Assembly (NCBI RefSeq): GCF_000379185.1
Contig: NZ_KB900704.1
Location: 147,118 to 211,117 of the forward strand
Source of the DNA: Capnocytophaga cynodegmi DSM 19736
GTDB lineage: Bacteria > Bacteroidota > Bacteroidia > Flavobacteriales > Flavobacteriaceae
DNA: 64,000 nt
Reading direction: 5' to 3'
Shown here piece by piece: positions 37,552 through 47,686 of the stretch. A program made the position numbers and the translations under genes. Position 1 is the first letter of the stretch, and each line of letters opens with the position of its first letter. Below the pieces are notes generated by a model, which saw nothing but the letters and a program-made list of their open reading frames with translations, was not told the DNA's origin and ran no database searches.

Positions 37552-38775
37552 ATGCAAAAATTAGTAGAACGTTTCATAACGTATATAAAAACAGACACAC
37601 AGTCTGACCCTGAAAGCCAGACTACTCCAAGTACTGATAAGCAATGGAATTTGGCTCGTTTATTAGTGGAAGAATTAAAATCTATTGGTTTAGAAGATGT
37701 TACAATTGACGAAAATTCATACGTAATGGCGACACTTCCTTCTAATGTTGATTATGAGGTTCCTACCGTCGGATTTATCGCTCACTTTGACACTTCACCT
37801 GATTTTTCAGGAGAAAATGTCAATCCACAATTTGTCGAAAATTACGACGGAGGAGACATCGTCCTAAACAAAGAAAAAAACATAATACTTTCTCCTTCTT
37901 ACTTTGAAGATTTACTTCTGTACAAAGGACAAACCATTATTACCACTGATGGCACAACACTTTTGGGAGCTGATGATAAAGCTGGAATTGCTGAAATTGT
38001 TACAGCAATGGAATATTTAATACAACATCCTGAAATTAAGCACGGAAAAATTAGAGTAGGATTTACTCCTGATGAAGAAATAGGTCGTGGAGCACATAAA
38101 TTTGATGTAGAAAAATTTGGTGCGGATTGGGCTTATACAATGGATGGAAGCCAAATTGGTGAATTAGAATACGAAAGTTTTAATGCTGCGGGTGCCAAAG
38201 TACACTTCAAAGGAAAAAGCGTTCACCCTGGTTATGCTAAAAACAAAATGATTAATTCATTACTAATTGCTAATCAATTCATTAGTGCATTACCAGAAAA
38301 TGAAATTCCGCAACGTACCAGCGGACGCGAAGGCTTCTATCACATAACTGATGTCGCAGGAGATATAGAAAACACAGTGGTTCAATTAATTATACGTGAC
38401 CACGACCGAAAATTATTCGAAAAACGCAAAGAAACTGTACAACAAATTGTAGATGAATTAAACAAAGAATATACTAATGCAGTTTCGGTAGAGATTAAAG
38501 ACCAATACTTTAATATGAGAGAAAAAATAGAACCTGTTTTCCATATTGTAGAAGTTGCGGAAAGAGCAATGAAAGAATTAGGTATCAACCCTATTATCAA
38601 GCCAATACGAGGTGGGACAGATGGTTCACAACTAAGTTATATGGGATTACCTTGTCCAAATATTTTTGCAGGTGGGCACAACTTCCACGGAAAGTTTGAA
38701 TATGTTCCTGTACAAAGTTTAGAAAAAGCCACTCAGGTTATCGTAAAAATTGCAGAATTAGTTGCGGAAAAATAG
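37552..38775 (+). CDS. pepT: Peptidase T (tripeptide aminopeptidase)
   Basis: 407 residues from ATG 37552. An upstream in-frame ATG (37513) lies inside the promoter box TATCTTTG (37508-37515) and is rejected. M20 metallopeptidase; zinc ligands and catalytic residues lie in [37 protein letters not shown] and the C-terminal [10 protein letters not shown]. It removes the N-terminal residue of tripeptides in the cytoplasm, useful to a peptide-fermenting organism. A clear terminator follows. Confidence 0.96.
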   Translation: MQKLVERFITYIKTDTQSDPESQTTPSTDKQWNLARLLVEELKSIGLEDVTIDENSYVMATLPSNVDYEVPTVGFIAHFDTSPDFSGENVNPQFVENYDGGDIVLNKEKNIILSPSYFEDLLLYKGQTIITTDGTTLLGADDKAGIAEIVTAMEYLIQHPEIKHGKIRVGFTPDEEIGRGAHKFDVEKFGADWAYTMDGSQIGELEYESFNAAGAKVHFKGKSVHPGYAKNKMINSLLIANQFISALPENEIPQRTSGREGFYHITDVAGDIENTVVQLIIRDHDRKLFEKRKETVQQIVDELNKEYTNAVSVEIKDQYFNMREKIEPVFHIVEVAERAMKELGINPIIKPIRGGTDGSQLSYMGLPCPNIFAGGHNFHGKFEYVPVQSLEKATQVIVKIAELVAEK

Positions 38776-38784
38776 AAAAAAAAT

Positions 38785-38837
38785 AAATCCCTCTCATAAT
38801 TAAATGCAATAATAATTTTCTGGGAGGGATTTTGTTT
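38785..38837 (+). terminator. Terminator of pepT
   Basis: AAATCCCTC (38785-38793) and GAGGGATTT (38824-38832), then TGTTTT. Confidence 0.75.
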
Positions 38838-38957
38838 TAAAAAATAGTTTCTTGAAATGACATAAAAGTTCAAACCAAAAATCATTAACAATCATTTTTA
38901 AAATAAAATTTTCTTTACCCATTAAGATTATTTTTTACTTTTGCAAAAAAATTAAAA

Positions 38958-39473
38958 ATGATGAAAAGAAAAGTGCTTTTTTTGAGTTTTATTTTTGCTT
39001 TATGTCTAATTGCTTGTAATGATGGAGATTTGGAAGTGGAAACTATCTCTTTTGATAATTCTAACGTTTTGTCTTGCACAAGTGATACAACTGCTACATT
39101 CCTATTTAAATACAACTCAAAACAGGCATTGGTTTTAGAACTACCAAAAGGGGTTCTAAAAAACGAAGAAAATAATCTATCTGGTATCATTTCAAACGAT
39201 TACAAACTATATTACAGAACTTTTAGTGATGCTGTAAACACCTCGTATTTCTGCGGAAGTTACCCACCTGCATCACCTTCTGTTATATCTCAGTTTGAAG
39301 CCACTGGAGGAAAAATATCAATCGTAACCAAACCGGTTTTGAATGAAACTACACAAGAAGTGCTTCGTTATGACCATCTTATAACCATTACTGACTTAGT
39401 GATATTGAATTCTGAAGGTAATAAGTTGGTAGATTCTAATTTTGTTTTTGGAACATACCAAACTAAAAAGTAA
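38958..39473 (+). CDS. Small lipoprotein, function unknown
   Basis: 171 residues with a lipoprotein signal (lipobox ALCLIAC, lipid Cys about 21). The mature part is a beta-rich domain with two further Cys (VLSCTSD and SYFCGSYPP) that could form a disulfide. I recognise no family. The start may be 38958 or the next ATG at 38961. A probable -7 box ends about 15 bases upstream. The gene converges with gldA, only 5 bases separating their stops. Confidence 0.75.
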   Translation: MMKRKVLFLSFIFALCLIACNDGDLEVETISFDNSNVLSCTSDTTATFLFKYNSKQALVLELPKGVLKNEENNLSGIISNDYKLYYRTFSDAVNTSYFCGSYPPASPSVISQFEATGGKISIVTKPVLNETTQEVLRYDHLITITDLVILNSEGNKLVDSNFVFGTYQTKK

Positions 39474-39478
39474 ATTTC

Positions 39479-40372
39479 TTACTTTGTTAATTCTGTAAAT
39501 AATTGTTCCAAAGTTTTATGCTTATAATTGATTTGCAATATTTTAAGTCCATTTTCTTTTGCAAAATCAAATACAGCAGGACGCATATCTGTTTCTGTAT
39601 CAAATGAAATATTGTACAAAAACTCAAATTCGTTAACAACTGACTTTACATTTGGAATTTGTTTTAAAAGACGTTCTTCTACTCTGAAATCGAATGCTAC
39701 CTCTATAACTTGCTCTTTTCCTTGAAGTTCTGACATCTTTTTATCTAAAACTATATTTCCTTTGTTCAACACAATAACCCTATCGCAGATTGCTTGAACC
39801 TCTTGCATAATATGTGATGAAAGTAAAACTATTTTATTTTGCCCTAATTCTTTTATAATACTCCTAATTTCAACAAGTTGATTGGGGTCAAGTCCCGTAG
39901 TTGGTTCATCGAGAATTAAAATTTCTGGGTCGTGAATTAATGCAGAAGCAAGTCCCACACGTTGGCGATAACCTTTCGAAAGTTGCTCAATTTTTTTATT
40001 ACTTTCAGGCGTAAGTCCTGTGATTTCAATCACTTCCTCTACTCTACTTCGGGGAATTTTTCCGTACAAATCAGCCATAAAGGATAGATATTCACGCACA
40101 TACATTTCCAAATACAACGGATTATGTTCTGGCAAATATCCTATTTTTTTCTGAGCCAATATAGGTGTTTTCAGCATATTGCTCCCATCAATTGTTATTT
40201 CTCCTTTTGTTGGGATTAACGAACCTGTAATCATTTTCATTGTTGTAGATTTTCCAGCTCCGTTTGGTCCTAAAAAACCTGTTATTTCTCCTTTCTTCAA
40301 ATTAAAACTGATTTGATTTACAGCAATTTGACTTCCATATTGCCGTGTTAATTCCCTTACTTCAACTGACAT
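39479..40372 (-). CDS. gldA: GldA, gliding motility ABC transporter ATPase
   Basis: 298 residues from ATG 40372 (MSVEVRELTRQYG). An upstream ATG (40489) precedes the promoter and is rejected. Walker A GPNGAGKST, signature LSKGYRQRVGLA, Walker B EILILDEPTTGLDP and the switch His are in place, followed by a C-terminal domain typical of GldA. With GldF and GldG it forms an ABC system needed for gliding in Flavobacterium and relatives, which fits a gliding organism. Confidence 0.88.
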   Translation of the reverse strand: MSVEVRELTRQYGSQIAVNQISFNLKKGEITGFLGPNGAGKSTTMKMITGSLIPTKGEITIDGSNMLKTPILAQKKIGYLPEHNPLYLEMYVREYLSFMADLYGKIPRSRVEEVIEITGLTPESNKKIEQLSKGYRQRVGLASALIHDPEILILDEPTTGLDPNQLVEIRSIIKELGQNKIVLLSSHIMQEVQAICDRVIVLNKGNIVLDKKMSELQGKEQVIEVAFDFRVEERLLKQIPNVKSVVNEFEFLYNISFDTETDMRPAVFDFAKENGLKILQINYKHKTLEQLFTELTK

Positions 40373-40390
40373 ATTTTGAAAATTTTTGTC

Positions 40391-40421
40391 CAAAAGTACA
40401 GATTTTGAATGAAATGGCAAA
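40391..40421 (-). promoter_or_regulatory. gldA promoter
   Basis: Minus strand: TTTG (40421-40418), 19 bases, TACTTTTG (40398-40391). It sets the start at 40372. Confidence 0.65.
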
Positions 40422-40606
40422 CTTTTAACAAAAAAGCACAACCCGCTTGATTCCTTTGCAAGAAAAAAATTACTCTTCAAAATAAGCATCTAATAATCAG
40501 AAGGTTGATAATAAACTTTTCAAAAAGATATTTCTTAACTAATTCAGCAAAAAAGACTTATCAACTTATTTATCTGATTATATGCAAAAAATTGATTTTT
40601 TTTACG

Positions 40607-40614
40607 TAAGTTTG
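40607..40614 (+). promoter_or_regulatory. -7 box of the prc promoter
   Basis: TAAGTTTG about 107 bases before the prc ATG. The rest of this 349-base gap, apart from the gldA promoter, shows nothing else of note. Confidence 0.45.
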
Positions 40615-40721
40615 CCTCTTTAATTAAATGTGGCATTGATTTTGCTTTCAAAATCCATATTTTTTTATTAAAAATAGTGATTATTATTTAATGTATCAAT
40701 CTTTAAAGTATTTATTTCACA

Positions 40722-42815
40722 ATGAGAAATTTTTCAATATCACTTACACTATTATTTGTCTCCTTTGCTTCGTGCAGTTTCGTGAGCAAAAAATTCGATG
40801 ACCCAGAAAAGGACAAACTTCTGGTAGAAATTATCCAACACATTCTTACAAACAAACACTTCAATCCTATTGATGTTAATGATGACTTTTCCAAACAAAT
40901 GTACAAAAATTACATTGAGCATTTGGATAGCCAAAAACGTTATTTTTTACAATCAGATATTAACGAATTCAAAAAATATGAAACTCGTTTGGACGATGAT
41001 TTAAAAAATGACGACCTTACATTCTTTAACCTAACTTACAACAGATTAACTCAAAGAATGAAAGAAGCTCAGGATATTACAAAAGATATTTTCAAAAAGC
41101 CTTTCAACTTTTCATCAAAGGAAACTATCAATACTGATTTTGAGAAGATTCCATACGTGAAAAACAAGGCTGAACTCCAAAAACGTTGGGAACGAATCAT
41201 CACATTTTCAATCCTTTCTAATTACATAACAAAAGAGAAAGAGGAAAAAAACAAAAAAGAAAAAGATGCCAACTACAAAGTAAAATCGGATAAAGAATTA
41301 CAAAAAGAAGCTATTGAAACTTCTGAAAAAACACTTCTTGAACTTTTTTCTTTCCTCAATGACACGGTAAAAGAAGAATGGTTTAGTGTTTATGTTAATG
41401 CAATGACTGAAACTTTCGACCCACACACTACTTATATGGCTCCTGATATCAAAGATAATTTCGACCGTGATATGTCGGGAAAATTTGAGGGGATTGGGGC
41501 TCAACTACAAAAGAAAGCAGATGGTATTCGCATCACAGGTATAATGCTTGGCGGTCCAGTTTGGAAAGGAAAACTTTTGGAAGTTGGCGACCATATTTTA
41601 AAAGTGGCACAAGGAGATGAAGAACCTGTGGATATTGTAGGTATGCGATTAGATGATGCTATAAAATTGATAAAAGGTCCCAAAGGAACAGAGGTTCGCC
41701 TTACTGTGAAGCGTGTTGACGGAACCATCGAGGTTGTACCAATTGTTCGTGATATGGTAGAATTAGAAGAAACATTTGCAAAAGCCGCAATCATTGAAGA
41801 TGGTGACAAAAAATATGGTATCATTAATTTGCCTAAGTTTTATATTGATTTCAAAAACCATAAGGAAAGAAATGCAGCTTCAGATGTGGCTTTAGAAATT
41901 GAAAAACTTAAAAAAGAAAATATTGATGGCTTAATTATTGACCTGAGAAACAACGGAGGAGGTTCATTAAAAGCTGTGGTTGAACTCGGTGGTTTATTCA
42001 TCAAAAATGGACCTATCGTTCAGGTGAAATCACCTCGTGGTCGTATTGATGTTTTATCAGACACGGACTCTCGTATCCAATGGAATGGGTCACTAGTTAT
42101 TCTTGTTAATGAATTGTCAGCCTCTGCTTCTGAAATTTTGGCAGCAGCTATGCAAGATTACAAAAGAGCTATCGTAATCGGAGGAAAACAAACATTCGGA
42201 AAAGGTACCGTTCAGAGTTTTGAAGATTTGAATAATTATGTTCGTCAAAATTCATTTGGAGATTTAGGAGCCTTGAAGTACACAATTCAAAAGTTCTATC
42301 GTATTAATGGAGGCTCTACCCAATTGGAAGGAGTTAAAAGTGACATTGTTGTTCCAGATAAATACAAATACATTGATGTTGGAGAACGCGACCTAATCAA
42401 TGCAATGAAATGGGACAAAATTGATGCCGTGAAATTTGAATCTTGGGAAAATCAAAAAAACTTCGAGAAAGCTATCCAAAATAGTAACAAAAGAATCAGT
42501 GAAAACGCTCATTTAAAACTCATTGATGAAAATGCTAAATGGGTAAAACAACAACAAGATAAAAATGTTTTCCCTCTAAATCACGAAGCTTATAAAAAAA
42601 TTATTGAAAAAGATGAAGAAGAAGCTAAACGATTTAAAGCCATTTCAGATTACAAATCAAATCTAAAATTTGTGTCTCTTCCTTCAGAAGAAGCTAAAAT
42701 TCAAGGAAGTGAAGATTTAAAATTACGTCGTGACCGTTGGCACGAAACCTTACAGCAAGATGTTTACATTGATGAAGCTGTGAATGTTTTAAAAGATTTG
42801 AATGCAAATAACTAA
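40722..42815 (+). CDS. prc: C-terminal processing (tail-specific) protease, S41 family
   Basis: 697 residues with a lipoprotein-like signal (FASCSF, Cys19). An N-terminal helical domain comes first, then PDZ (about 245-330, GIGAQLQKKADGIRITGIM), the S41 protease core with catalytic Ser in NELSASASEIL and Lys in GGKQTFGKGTVQ, and a C-terminal DUF3340-type domain (to 697). It cleaves periplasmic proteins from the C-terminus and trims cell-wall enzymes. A strong terminator follows. Confidence 0.95.
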   Translation: MRNFSISLTLLFVSFASCSFVSKKFDDPEKDKLLVEIIQHILTNKHFNPIDVNDDFSKQMYKNYIEHLDSQKRYFLQSDINEFKKYETRLDDDLKNDDLTFFNLTYNRLTQRMKEAQDITKDIFKKPFNFSSKETINTDFEKIPYVKNKAELQKRWERIITFSILSNYITKEKEEKNKKEKDANYKVKSDKELQKEAIETSEKTLLELFSFLNDTVKEEWFSVYVNAMTETFDPHTTYMAPDIKDNFDRDMSGKFEGIGAQLQKKADGIRITGIMLGGPVWKGKLLEVGDHILKVAQGDEEPVDIVGMRLDDAIKLIKGPKGTEVRLTVKRVDGTIEVVPIVRDMVELEETFAKAAIIEDGDKKYGIINLPKFYIDFKNHKERNAASDVALEIEKLKKENIDGLIIDLRNNGGGSLKAVVELGGLFIKNGPIVQVKSPRGRIDVLSDTDSRIQWNGSLVILVNELSASASEILAAAMQDYKRAIVIGGKQTFGKGTVQSFEDLNNYVRQNSFGDLGALKYTIQKFYRINGGSTQLEGVKSDIVVPDKYKYIDVGERDLINAMKWDKIDAVKFESWENQKNFEKAIQNSNKRISENAHLKLIDENAKWVKQQQDKNVFPLNHEAYKKIIEKDEEEAKRFKAISDYKSNLKFVSLPSEEAKIQGSEDLKLRRDRWHETLQQDVYIDEAVNVLKDLNANN

Positions 42816-42836
42816 GTAACAGAGTTTATATTTTTT

Positions 42837-42890
42837 GAGACAATTTAGAGATGAAGATTTATGATTTCGTCTCTAAATTGTCTCTTTTTT
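42837..42890 (+). terminator. Terminator of prc
   Basis: Perfect 15-bp repeat GAGACAATTTAGAGA (42837-42851) and TCTCTAAATTGTCTC (42870-42884), followed by T6. Confidence 0.9.
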
Positions 42891-42955
42891 AGACATTTAC
42901 AAAACTAAGATTAAATATCAAAAAGTATTTAATCATCAATTTTTATAACTTCCTA

Positions 42956-43891
42956 TTGCATTTTCCTAACTTTTTTATACCTTTACGGAACTATTTTGAA
43001 AAATATAAGAAATTGGCACAATCAATCGAAAAATTTAACAGACGAAGATTAATAACTTCTTATTTTTCAGTGATAATAAGTATCACTTTGGTATTATTTT
43101 TATTAGGTACTTTAGGATTTTTAATTTTGAGTTCAAAACGATTGGCAAATTACTTTAAGGAGCAAGTTTCTATGACAATTTTTTTGAAAGACGATGCTAA
43201 AGAGGCTGATATTGAACAATTACAAAAAACGCTTTCCATCACAGAATATGTTAAATCATTGAAATTCATACCAAAAGAAGTTGCTGCAGAAACTTTTAGT
43301 GAAGAAATTGGCGAAGATTTTGTTACTTTTATTGGTGATAATCCGCTACAAAACTCCATTGATTTGAGCCTAAAAGCCGAATTTGCAGAACCTGAAAAAA
43401 TGAAAGAACTCGAAAAAGAATTATCCCAAAATTCGTTTATTTCTGAGGTAGTTTATGATAAATCATTGATTACACTTATTCACGAGAATGTAAACAGAAT
43501 TGGAATAATACTTTTGATTTTCAGTAGTTTATTCACTTTTATAGCCATTCTCCTTATAAATTCTTCTATTCGTTTGTCAATATATTCCAAACGATTCATT
43601 ATCAAAACGATGCAACTTGTAGGAGCTACTCGCGGATTTATTCGCCGACCTTTCATTTTAACAAATATCCGTTTAGGAATTTTGAGTGCAATTCTTGCCA
43701 TACTACTTCTTTATGGTTGTTTAACATACATTGGTTCAATATCCGCTGAATTTGAGATATTTTCAAGTACTAATGATATGATTATTGTTTTTTCAATTAT
43801 CTTCATCATAGGGATATTGATTAGTTGGATAAGTACCTTTTTTGCTGCCCAGCGGTTCCTAAATTTGAATACTAACGACCTTTATTACTGA
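42956..43891 (+). CDS. ftsX: FtsX, cell division membrane protein
   Basis: About 290-311 residues with the FtsX plan: a short cytoplasmic N-terminus (FNRRRLITSYFSVIIS), membrane segment 1, a periplasmic domain (about 65-170) and three more membrane segments near the C-terminus. With FtsE it controls cell-wall hydrolases at division. The first ATG (42956) sits where a promoter-like TACCTTTA occurs, so the true start may be TTG 43013. It heads the ftsX-DUF3098-uppP block. Confidence 0.9.
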   Translation: MHFPNFFIPLRNYFEKYKKLAQSIEKFNRRRLITSYFSVIISITLVLFLLGTLGFLILSSKRLANYFKEQVSMTIFLKDDAKEADIEQLQKTLSITEYVKSLKFIPKEVAAETFSEEIGEDFVTFIGDNPLQNSIDLSLKAEFAEPEKMKELEKELSQNSFISEVVYDKSLITLIHENVNRIGIILLIFSSLFTFIAILLINSSIRLSIYSKRFIIKTMQLVGATRGFIRRPFILTNIRLGILSAILAILLLYGCLTYIGSISAEFEIFSSTNDMIIVFSIIFIIGILISWISTFFAAQRFLNLNTNDLYY

Positions 43892-43915
43892 TAAAATAAA
43901 ACATACTAAATTGTT

Positions 43916-44158
43916 ATGAATAAACATCATTCGACATTAATTTTTGGAAGGAAAAGTTACATTTTTATGCTTATTGGATTAGCTATCATTGCATTAGGAT
44001 TTATATTGATGAGTGGAGGAGGAAGCGATGATCCCAATGTTTTTGATGCTTCTATCTTTAGTTTCAGACGCATTCATTTAGCTCCTACCCTAGTTCTGTT
44101 GGGTTTTGCTGTTGAAGTTTATGCCATCTTATTAAATCCTAATAAATCTAAAAAATAA
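43916..44158 (+). CDS. DUF3098 family membrane protein
   Basis: 80 residues with two membrane segments (about 16-33 and 57-73) joined by a short loop (SGGGSDDPNVF). This family is found between ftsX and uppP in Bacteroidota; function unknown, perhaps in envelope assembly. Its stop overlaps the uppP start by one base (TAATG), so translation is coupled. Confidence 0.88.
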   Translation: MNKHHSTLIFGRKSYIFMLIGLAIIALGFILMSGGGSDDPNVFDASIFSFRRIHLAPTLVLLGFAVEVYAILLNPNKSKK

Positions 44159-44970
44159 TGAACACAATTGAAGCTATCATAATTGCTATTATTGAGGGAC
44201 TTACAGAATACTTGCCAATTTCTTCTACTGCTCATATGGGTTTTACAGCCTCTTTACTTGGGATTGAAGAATCTGAATTTCTGAAAATGTTTCAGGTTTC
44301 CATTCAGTTTGGGGCTATTCTTTCGGTAGTTGTGTTGTATTGGAAGAAATTTTTTGATTTTTCAAACTTAAATTTTTACATTAAGCTTATTTGTGCCGTA
44401 ATCCCTGCACTTATACTGGGAAAACTGTTTGACGACAAAATAGAAGCTGTTCTTGGCAATCAAATTGCAATTTCAATTGTATTAATTTTAGGAGGGATAA
44501 TTCTTCTTTTTGCTGACAATTGGTTTAAAAATCCTAAAATAACTAATGAAAAAGAAATTTCAATAAAGAAATCAGTCATCATTGGGTTTTGGCAATGTTT
44601 GGCTATGATGCCAGGTACTTCACGCTCAGCTGCATCAATCATTGGTGGTATGACACAAGGATTAAGCCGAAAAGCTGCTGCTGAATTTTCTTTTTTCCTT
44701 GCCGTACCTACGATGCTTGCTGTCACGGTTTATTCCATTTTCCTTAAAGATTGGGGAACTGAAACTATAAAACAAAAAGGTTACGAAATAATTTTAGCTT
44801 CTGAACAAAATATTTTAATTTTCATCATTGGAAACCTTGTTGCCTTCATTGTTGCAATGATTGCCGTCAAATCTTTCATACACTTACTAACTAAATATGG
44901 ATTTAAAATTTGGGGTTATTACAGGATTATCATTGGTATAATTTTGCTCATCTATTTTGTGAATAAATAA
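44158..44970 (+). CDS. uppP: Undecaprenyl-diphosphatase (BacA type)
   Basis: 270 residues, about 8 membrane segments. The two active-site motifs are EGLTEYLPISSTAH (about 13-26) and MPGTSRSAASI (about 148). It recycles undecaprenyl diphosphate to the monophosphate carrier for peptidoglycan and surface glycans. It is translationally coupled to the DUF3098 gene. Confidence 0.96.
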   Translation: MNTIEAIIIAIIEGLTEYLPISSTAHMGFTASLLGIEESEFLKMFQVSIQFGAILSVVVLYWKKFFDFSNLNFYIKLICAVIPALILGKLFDDKIEAVLGNQIAISIVLILGGIILLFADNWFKNPKITNEKEISIKKSVIIGFWQCLAMMPGTSRSAASIIGGMTQGLSRKAAAEFSFFLAVPTMLAVTVYSIFLKDWGTETIKQKGYEIILASEQNILIFIIGNLVAFIVAMIAVKSFIHLLTKYGFKIWGYYRIIIGIILLIYFVNK

Positions 44971-44981
44971 TTAAAAAACAT

Positions 44982-45016
44982 AAAAAAATCCGAAGCTTTA
45001 ACTTCGGATTTTTTAT
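44982..45016. terminator. Bidirectional terminator after uppP
   Basis: AAAAAATCCGAAG (44983-44995) and CTTCGGATTTTTT (45002-45014) between convergent genes. Confidence 0.85.
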
Positions 45017-45034
45017 TTTAATATGTTGTCTTCT

Positions 45035-45445
45035 CTATCGAACTCTTTGCCAATATTGTGTTCTCCCTATGAGAGAAATTCCCAAATACCCCCTCACTTT
45101 CAATTTGTCAGAATTTTCTAATGCCATATTACATTTGTATTCTTTTCCTGTTTTGGGATCTAAAATTTTTCCTCCATTCCATTCATCTCCATCTTTCTTC
45201 AAACCAGTAATAATAACTAATCCTAAATAAAGTTTATTTTTGTTACTTCCTGAACAAGCTGAACAAGTAGCATTTTTATTTTTTTCTTCCAGAAGTTCTA
45301 CAAGTTTCCCGTAAACCAAACCATTTTTCTCGTAAATCTCAACTATTGATTTTTCTTTACCTGTCTCATCATCAATGGTTTTCCAACGACCAACAACACT
45401 ATGTGCCTTTAGTGCAGAAACAAGAACAAACAAGCCAATACACAT
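45035..45445 (-). CDS. DUF2147 family secreted protein
   Basis: 136 residues: a short N-terminal hydrophobic signal, then a DUF2147 domain (VVGRWKTIDDETGKEKSIVEIYE, GLKKDGDEWNGGKILDPKTGKEYKC, GYLGISLIGRTQYWQR). The family is a periplasmic calycin-like beta-barrel of unknown role. The signal peptide looks short, so the start may lie slightly upstream at a non-ATG codon. Convergent with uppP. Confidence 0.85.
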   Translation of the reverse strand: MCIGLFVLVSALKAHSVVGRWKTIDDETGKEKSIVEIYEKNGLVYGKLVELLEEKNKNATCSACSGSNKNKLYLGLVIITGLKKDGDEWNGGKILDPKTGKEYKCNMALENSDKLKVRGYLGISLIGRTQYWQRVR

Positions 45446-45541
45446 TTTTTAATACTTCTATTTTTAAATTACACAGAACAAATATAAAAAAAGAACACAA
45501 AAAACAAAAAAATCACTTATTTTCTTCTGAATTTTGATTTT

Positions 45542-46132
45542 TTACTTCTCGTAAAATCCCATTTGGTCTATATATTGCCAAACTTTTGGAGCCAATAACG
45601 GACGTACGTTTCTTTTTTCCTTAATTTCATTTCGGATAAAGGTTGCCGACAACTCAATTATGGGAGCATTTATTTTTATTATATTTGAATGATTTTCAAA
45701 CTCTTCTGGAATATTTCCTTCAGAAATACGGGGATACACAAAAATAGAGTAATTTCTCAAAATATGCTCATAATTCTTCCATTTATGAAAACTTTTAAGA
45801 TTATCCTCCCCCATTATCAAAGCAAAATCAAATGTAGGATATTTTTCCTCCAGATAAGCTAATGTGTTTACCGTATAATTGGGCTGGGACAAATGAAATT
45901 CTATATCAGAAGGACGTAACTTTTCATACTCCTCAACAGCCCTATGAACCATCTCAAAACGACTATAATTATCTAATAATGAATGTTTCTCTTTAAAAGG
46001 ATTTTGAGGAGTAACCACAAACCAAAGTTCATCCATCGTGCTGTGTTCCACTAAGTGATTTGCGATGATTAAGTGACCAATATGAATCGGATTAAAAGAC
46101 CCAAAAAACAACCCTACTTGTTTTTTACCCAT
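45542..46132 (-). CDS. nadD: Nicotinate-nucleotide adenylyltransferase
   Basis: 196 residues; nucleotidyltransferase motifs GSFNPIHIGHL (10-20) and SATFIRNEI (about 170). It forms NaAD from NaMN and ATP in NAD synthesis. It lies 6 bases after gmk on the same strand. Confidence 0.95.
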   Translation of the reverse strand: MGKKQVGLFFGSFNPIHIGHLIIANHLVEHSTMDELWFVVTPQNPFKEKHSLLDNYSRFEMVHRAVEEYEKLRPSDIEFHLSQPNYTVNTLAYLEEKYPTFDFALIMGEDNLKSFHKWKNYEHILRNYSIFVYPRISEGNIPEEFENHSNIIKINAPIIELSATFIRNEIKEKRNVRPLLAPKVWQYIDQMGFYEK

Positions 46133-46138
46133 TGTAGT

Positions 46139-46708
46139 CTATGTTGATTTTAAAAATTTACTTACCACGTTTTCAGCCTCTTGTAAAGCTTTCTGCAAAT
46201 CATCATTTTCGATTATTACATCAAACTTTTCAGCCTGAGCCAATTCCTGTGAAGCCTTATCTAATCTCATTTTTATTTTTTCTTCACTTTCAGTTTGCCG
46301 ATTTCGTAATCTTTTCTCCAGTTCTTCAATACTTGGTGGCTTTACAAAAATAGCCAAACTCTGATCTGGAAATTGCTCTTTAATTCGCAATCCGCCAACC
46401 ACATCAATATCAAAAACAACGGCTTTACCTAACGACCATAATCGTTCTACCTCTGTTTTCAAAGTTCCATAAAAATTTCCTTCATAAACTTCCTCCCACT
46501 CCAAAAAATCACCCAAAGCGATGCGTTCTTTAAATTCATCTATAGAAAGAAAATAATACTCTTTCCCATGTTGTTCCTTTCCTCTGGGAGCTCTTGAAGT
46601 AGCTGATATAGAGAATGCTAAGTTTAATTTTTCGAGTGATAATAAATGTTGTACAATGGTCGATTTACCACTACCAGAAGGAGCAGAAAATATGATTAAT
46701 TTATTCAT
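46139..46708 (-). CDS. gmk: Guanylate kinase
   Basis: 189 residues; P-loop SAPSGSGKST (8-17), GMP-binding TSRAPRGKEQHGKEYYF and EWEEVYEGNFYGT. It phosphorylates GMP to GDP. It lies between yicC and nadD, an order common in Bacteroidota. Confidence 0.97.
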   Translation of the reverse strand: MNKLIIFSAPSGSGKSTIVQHLLSLEKLNLAFSISATSRAPRGKEQHGKEYYFLSIDEFKERIALGDFLEWEEVYEGNFYGTLKTEVERLWSLGKAVVFDIDVVGGLRIKEQFPDQSLAIFVKPPSIEELEKRLRNRQTESEEKIKMRLDKASQELAQAEKFDVIIENDDLQKALQEAENVVSKFLKST

Positions 46709-46740
46709 CTTAATAGAAAATTGTAAAATATAATGCTAAA

Positions 46741-47595
46741 TTACAAAACGTTGGAAACTTGCTCTTTAATCTTTTCGAGTTCATCTTTCATTTGTACAAC
46801 AACCTGTTGCATCGGTGAAAAATTAGCTTTTGAACCCAATGTATTTACTTCTCTTCCAATCTCTTGAGCAATAAAACTTAATTTTCGTCCGTTGGATTCT
46901 CCTGAATTTAGTGTCTCAATAAAATAATCCAAATGATTTTTCAATCGAATTTTTTCCTCTGTGATGTCCAGTTTTTCCAGATAAAAAATTAACTCTTGCT
47001 CAAAACGATTAGCATCTACATTGCGAATTTCAGCAATGGCCTTCTCCAAACGCTCACGAACGAGTATCAAACGTTCTGAATCTAAGGCCTCTACATCTTT
47101 AAGTAAATCTCGAATGTTTTGTATTCTGAGAGTAAAATCCTCTTTAAGCACAAAACCTTCTTCAGTTCTAAATTTTTTCAAATCACTGATTGCCAACAAA
47201 ATATGCTTCGATATAGTTTCAAACTCATCAGAAGAAATATTCTCAACGGAAGTTTGCAAAGCATCTGGCATACGTACAGCCATTTTCAGGAGTTCTGTTG
47301 TGTCACCATCAACTATATTTTTCATCTGTGCAATGTATGATTTCACAACATTTTCATTGATTTTAACAGAAGTCTGGGAATTCGTATTCTCAACAAAAAT
47401 ACTAAAATCCACCTTACCTCGTTGCAATTCATCTGCAAGGATTTTACGAAACTCCAACTCTTTCTCTCTGTATATCAAAGGAATACGAGTATTAATATCT
47501 ATACTCTTGCTATTCAATGACTTAATTTCTATACTTACGTGCTTATCGGCAAGTGAGACAACACTTTTACCAAAGCCAGTCATAGATTGTATCAT
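46741..47595 (-). CDS. YicC/YloC family endoribonuclease
   Basis: 284 residues beginning MIQSMTGFGKS and ending in EVNTLGSKANFSPMQQVVVQMKDELEKIKEQVSNV, both hallmarks of the YicC family, recently shown to be endoribonucleases. It lies upstream of gmk and nadD on the same strand. The start is set by the highly conserved N-terminus. Confidence 0.93.
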   Translation of the reverse strand: MIQSMTGFGKSVVSLADKHVSIEIKSLNSKSIDINTRIPLIYREKELEFRKILADELQRGKVDFSIFVENTNSQTSVKINENVVKSYIAQMKNIVDGDTTELLKMAVRMPDALQTSVENISSDEFETISKHILLAISDLKKFRTEEGFVLKEDFTLRIQNIRDLLKDVEALDSERLILVRERLEKAIAEIRNVDANRFEQELIFYLEKLDITEEKIRLKNHLDYFIETLNSGESNGRKLSFIAQEIGREVNTLGSKANFSPMQQVVVQMKDELEKIKEQVSNVL

Positions 47596-47686
47596 AAAAA
47601 TTTTTATTTAGTAGTTCAAAAAACAAAAAGAAAATAAATATTTACTAATTTCTTTTGTTTTTCAGTTATTTATAATTCTTAAGTGT

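Noticed and set aside
47021-47611. 196-residue ORF opposite yicC
   Set aside because: Antisense shadow of a conserved gene; Ser/Leu/Ile-rich as expected for the complement of a Lys/Glu-rich protein.
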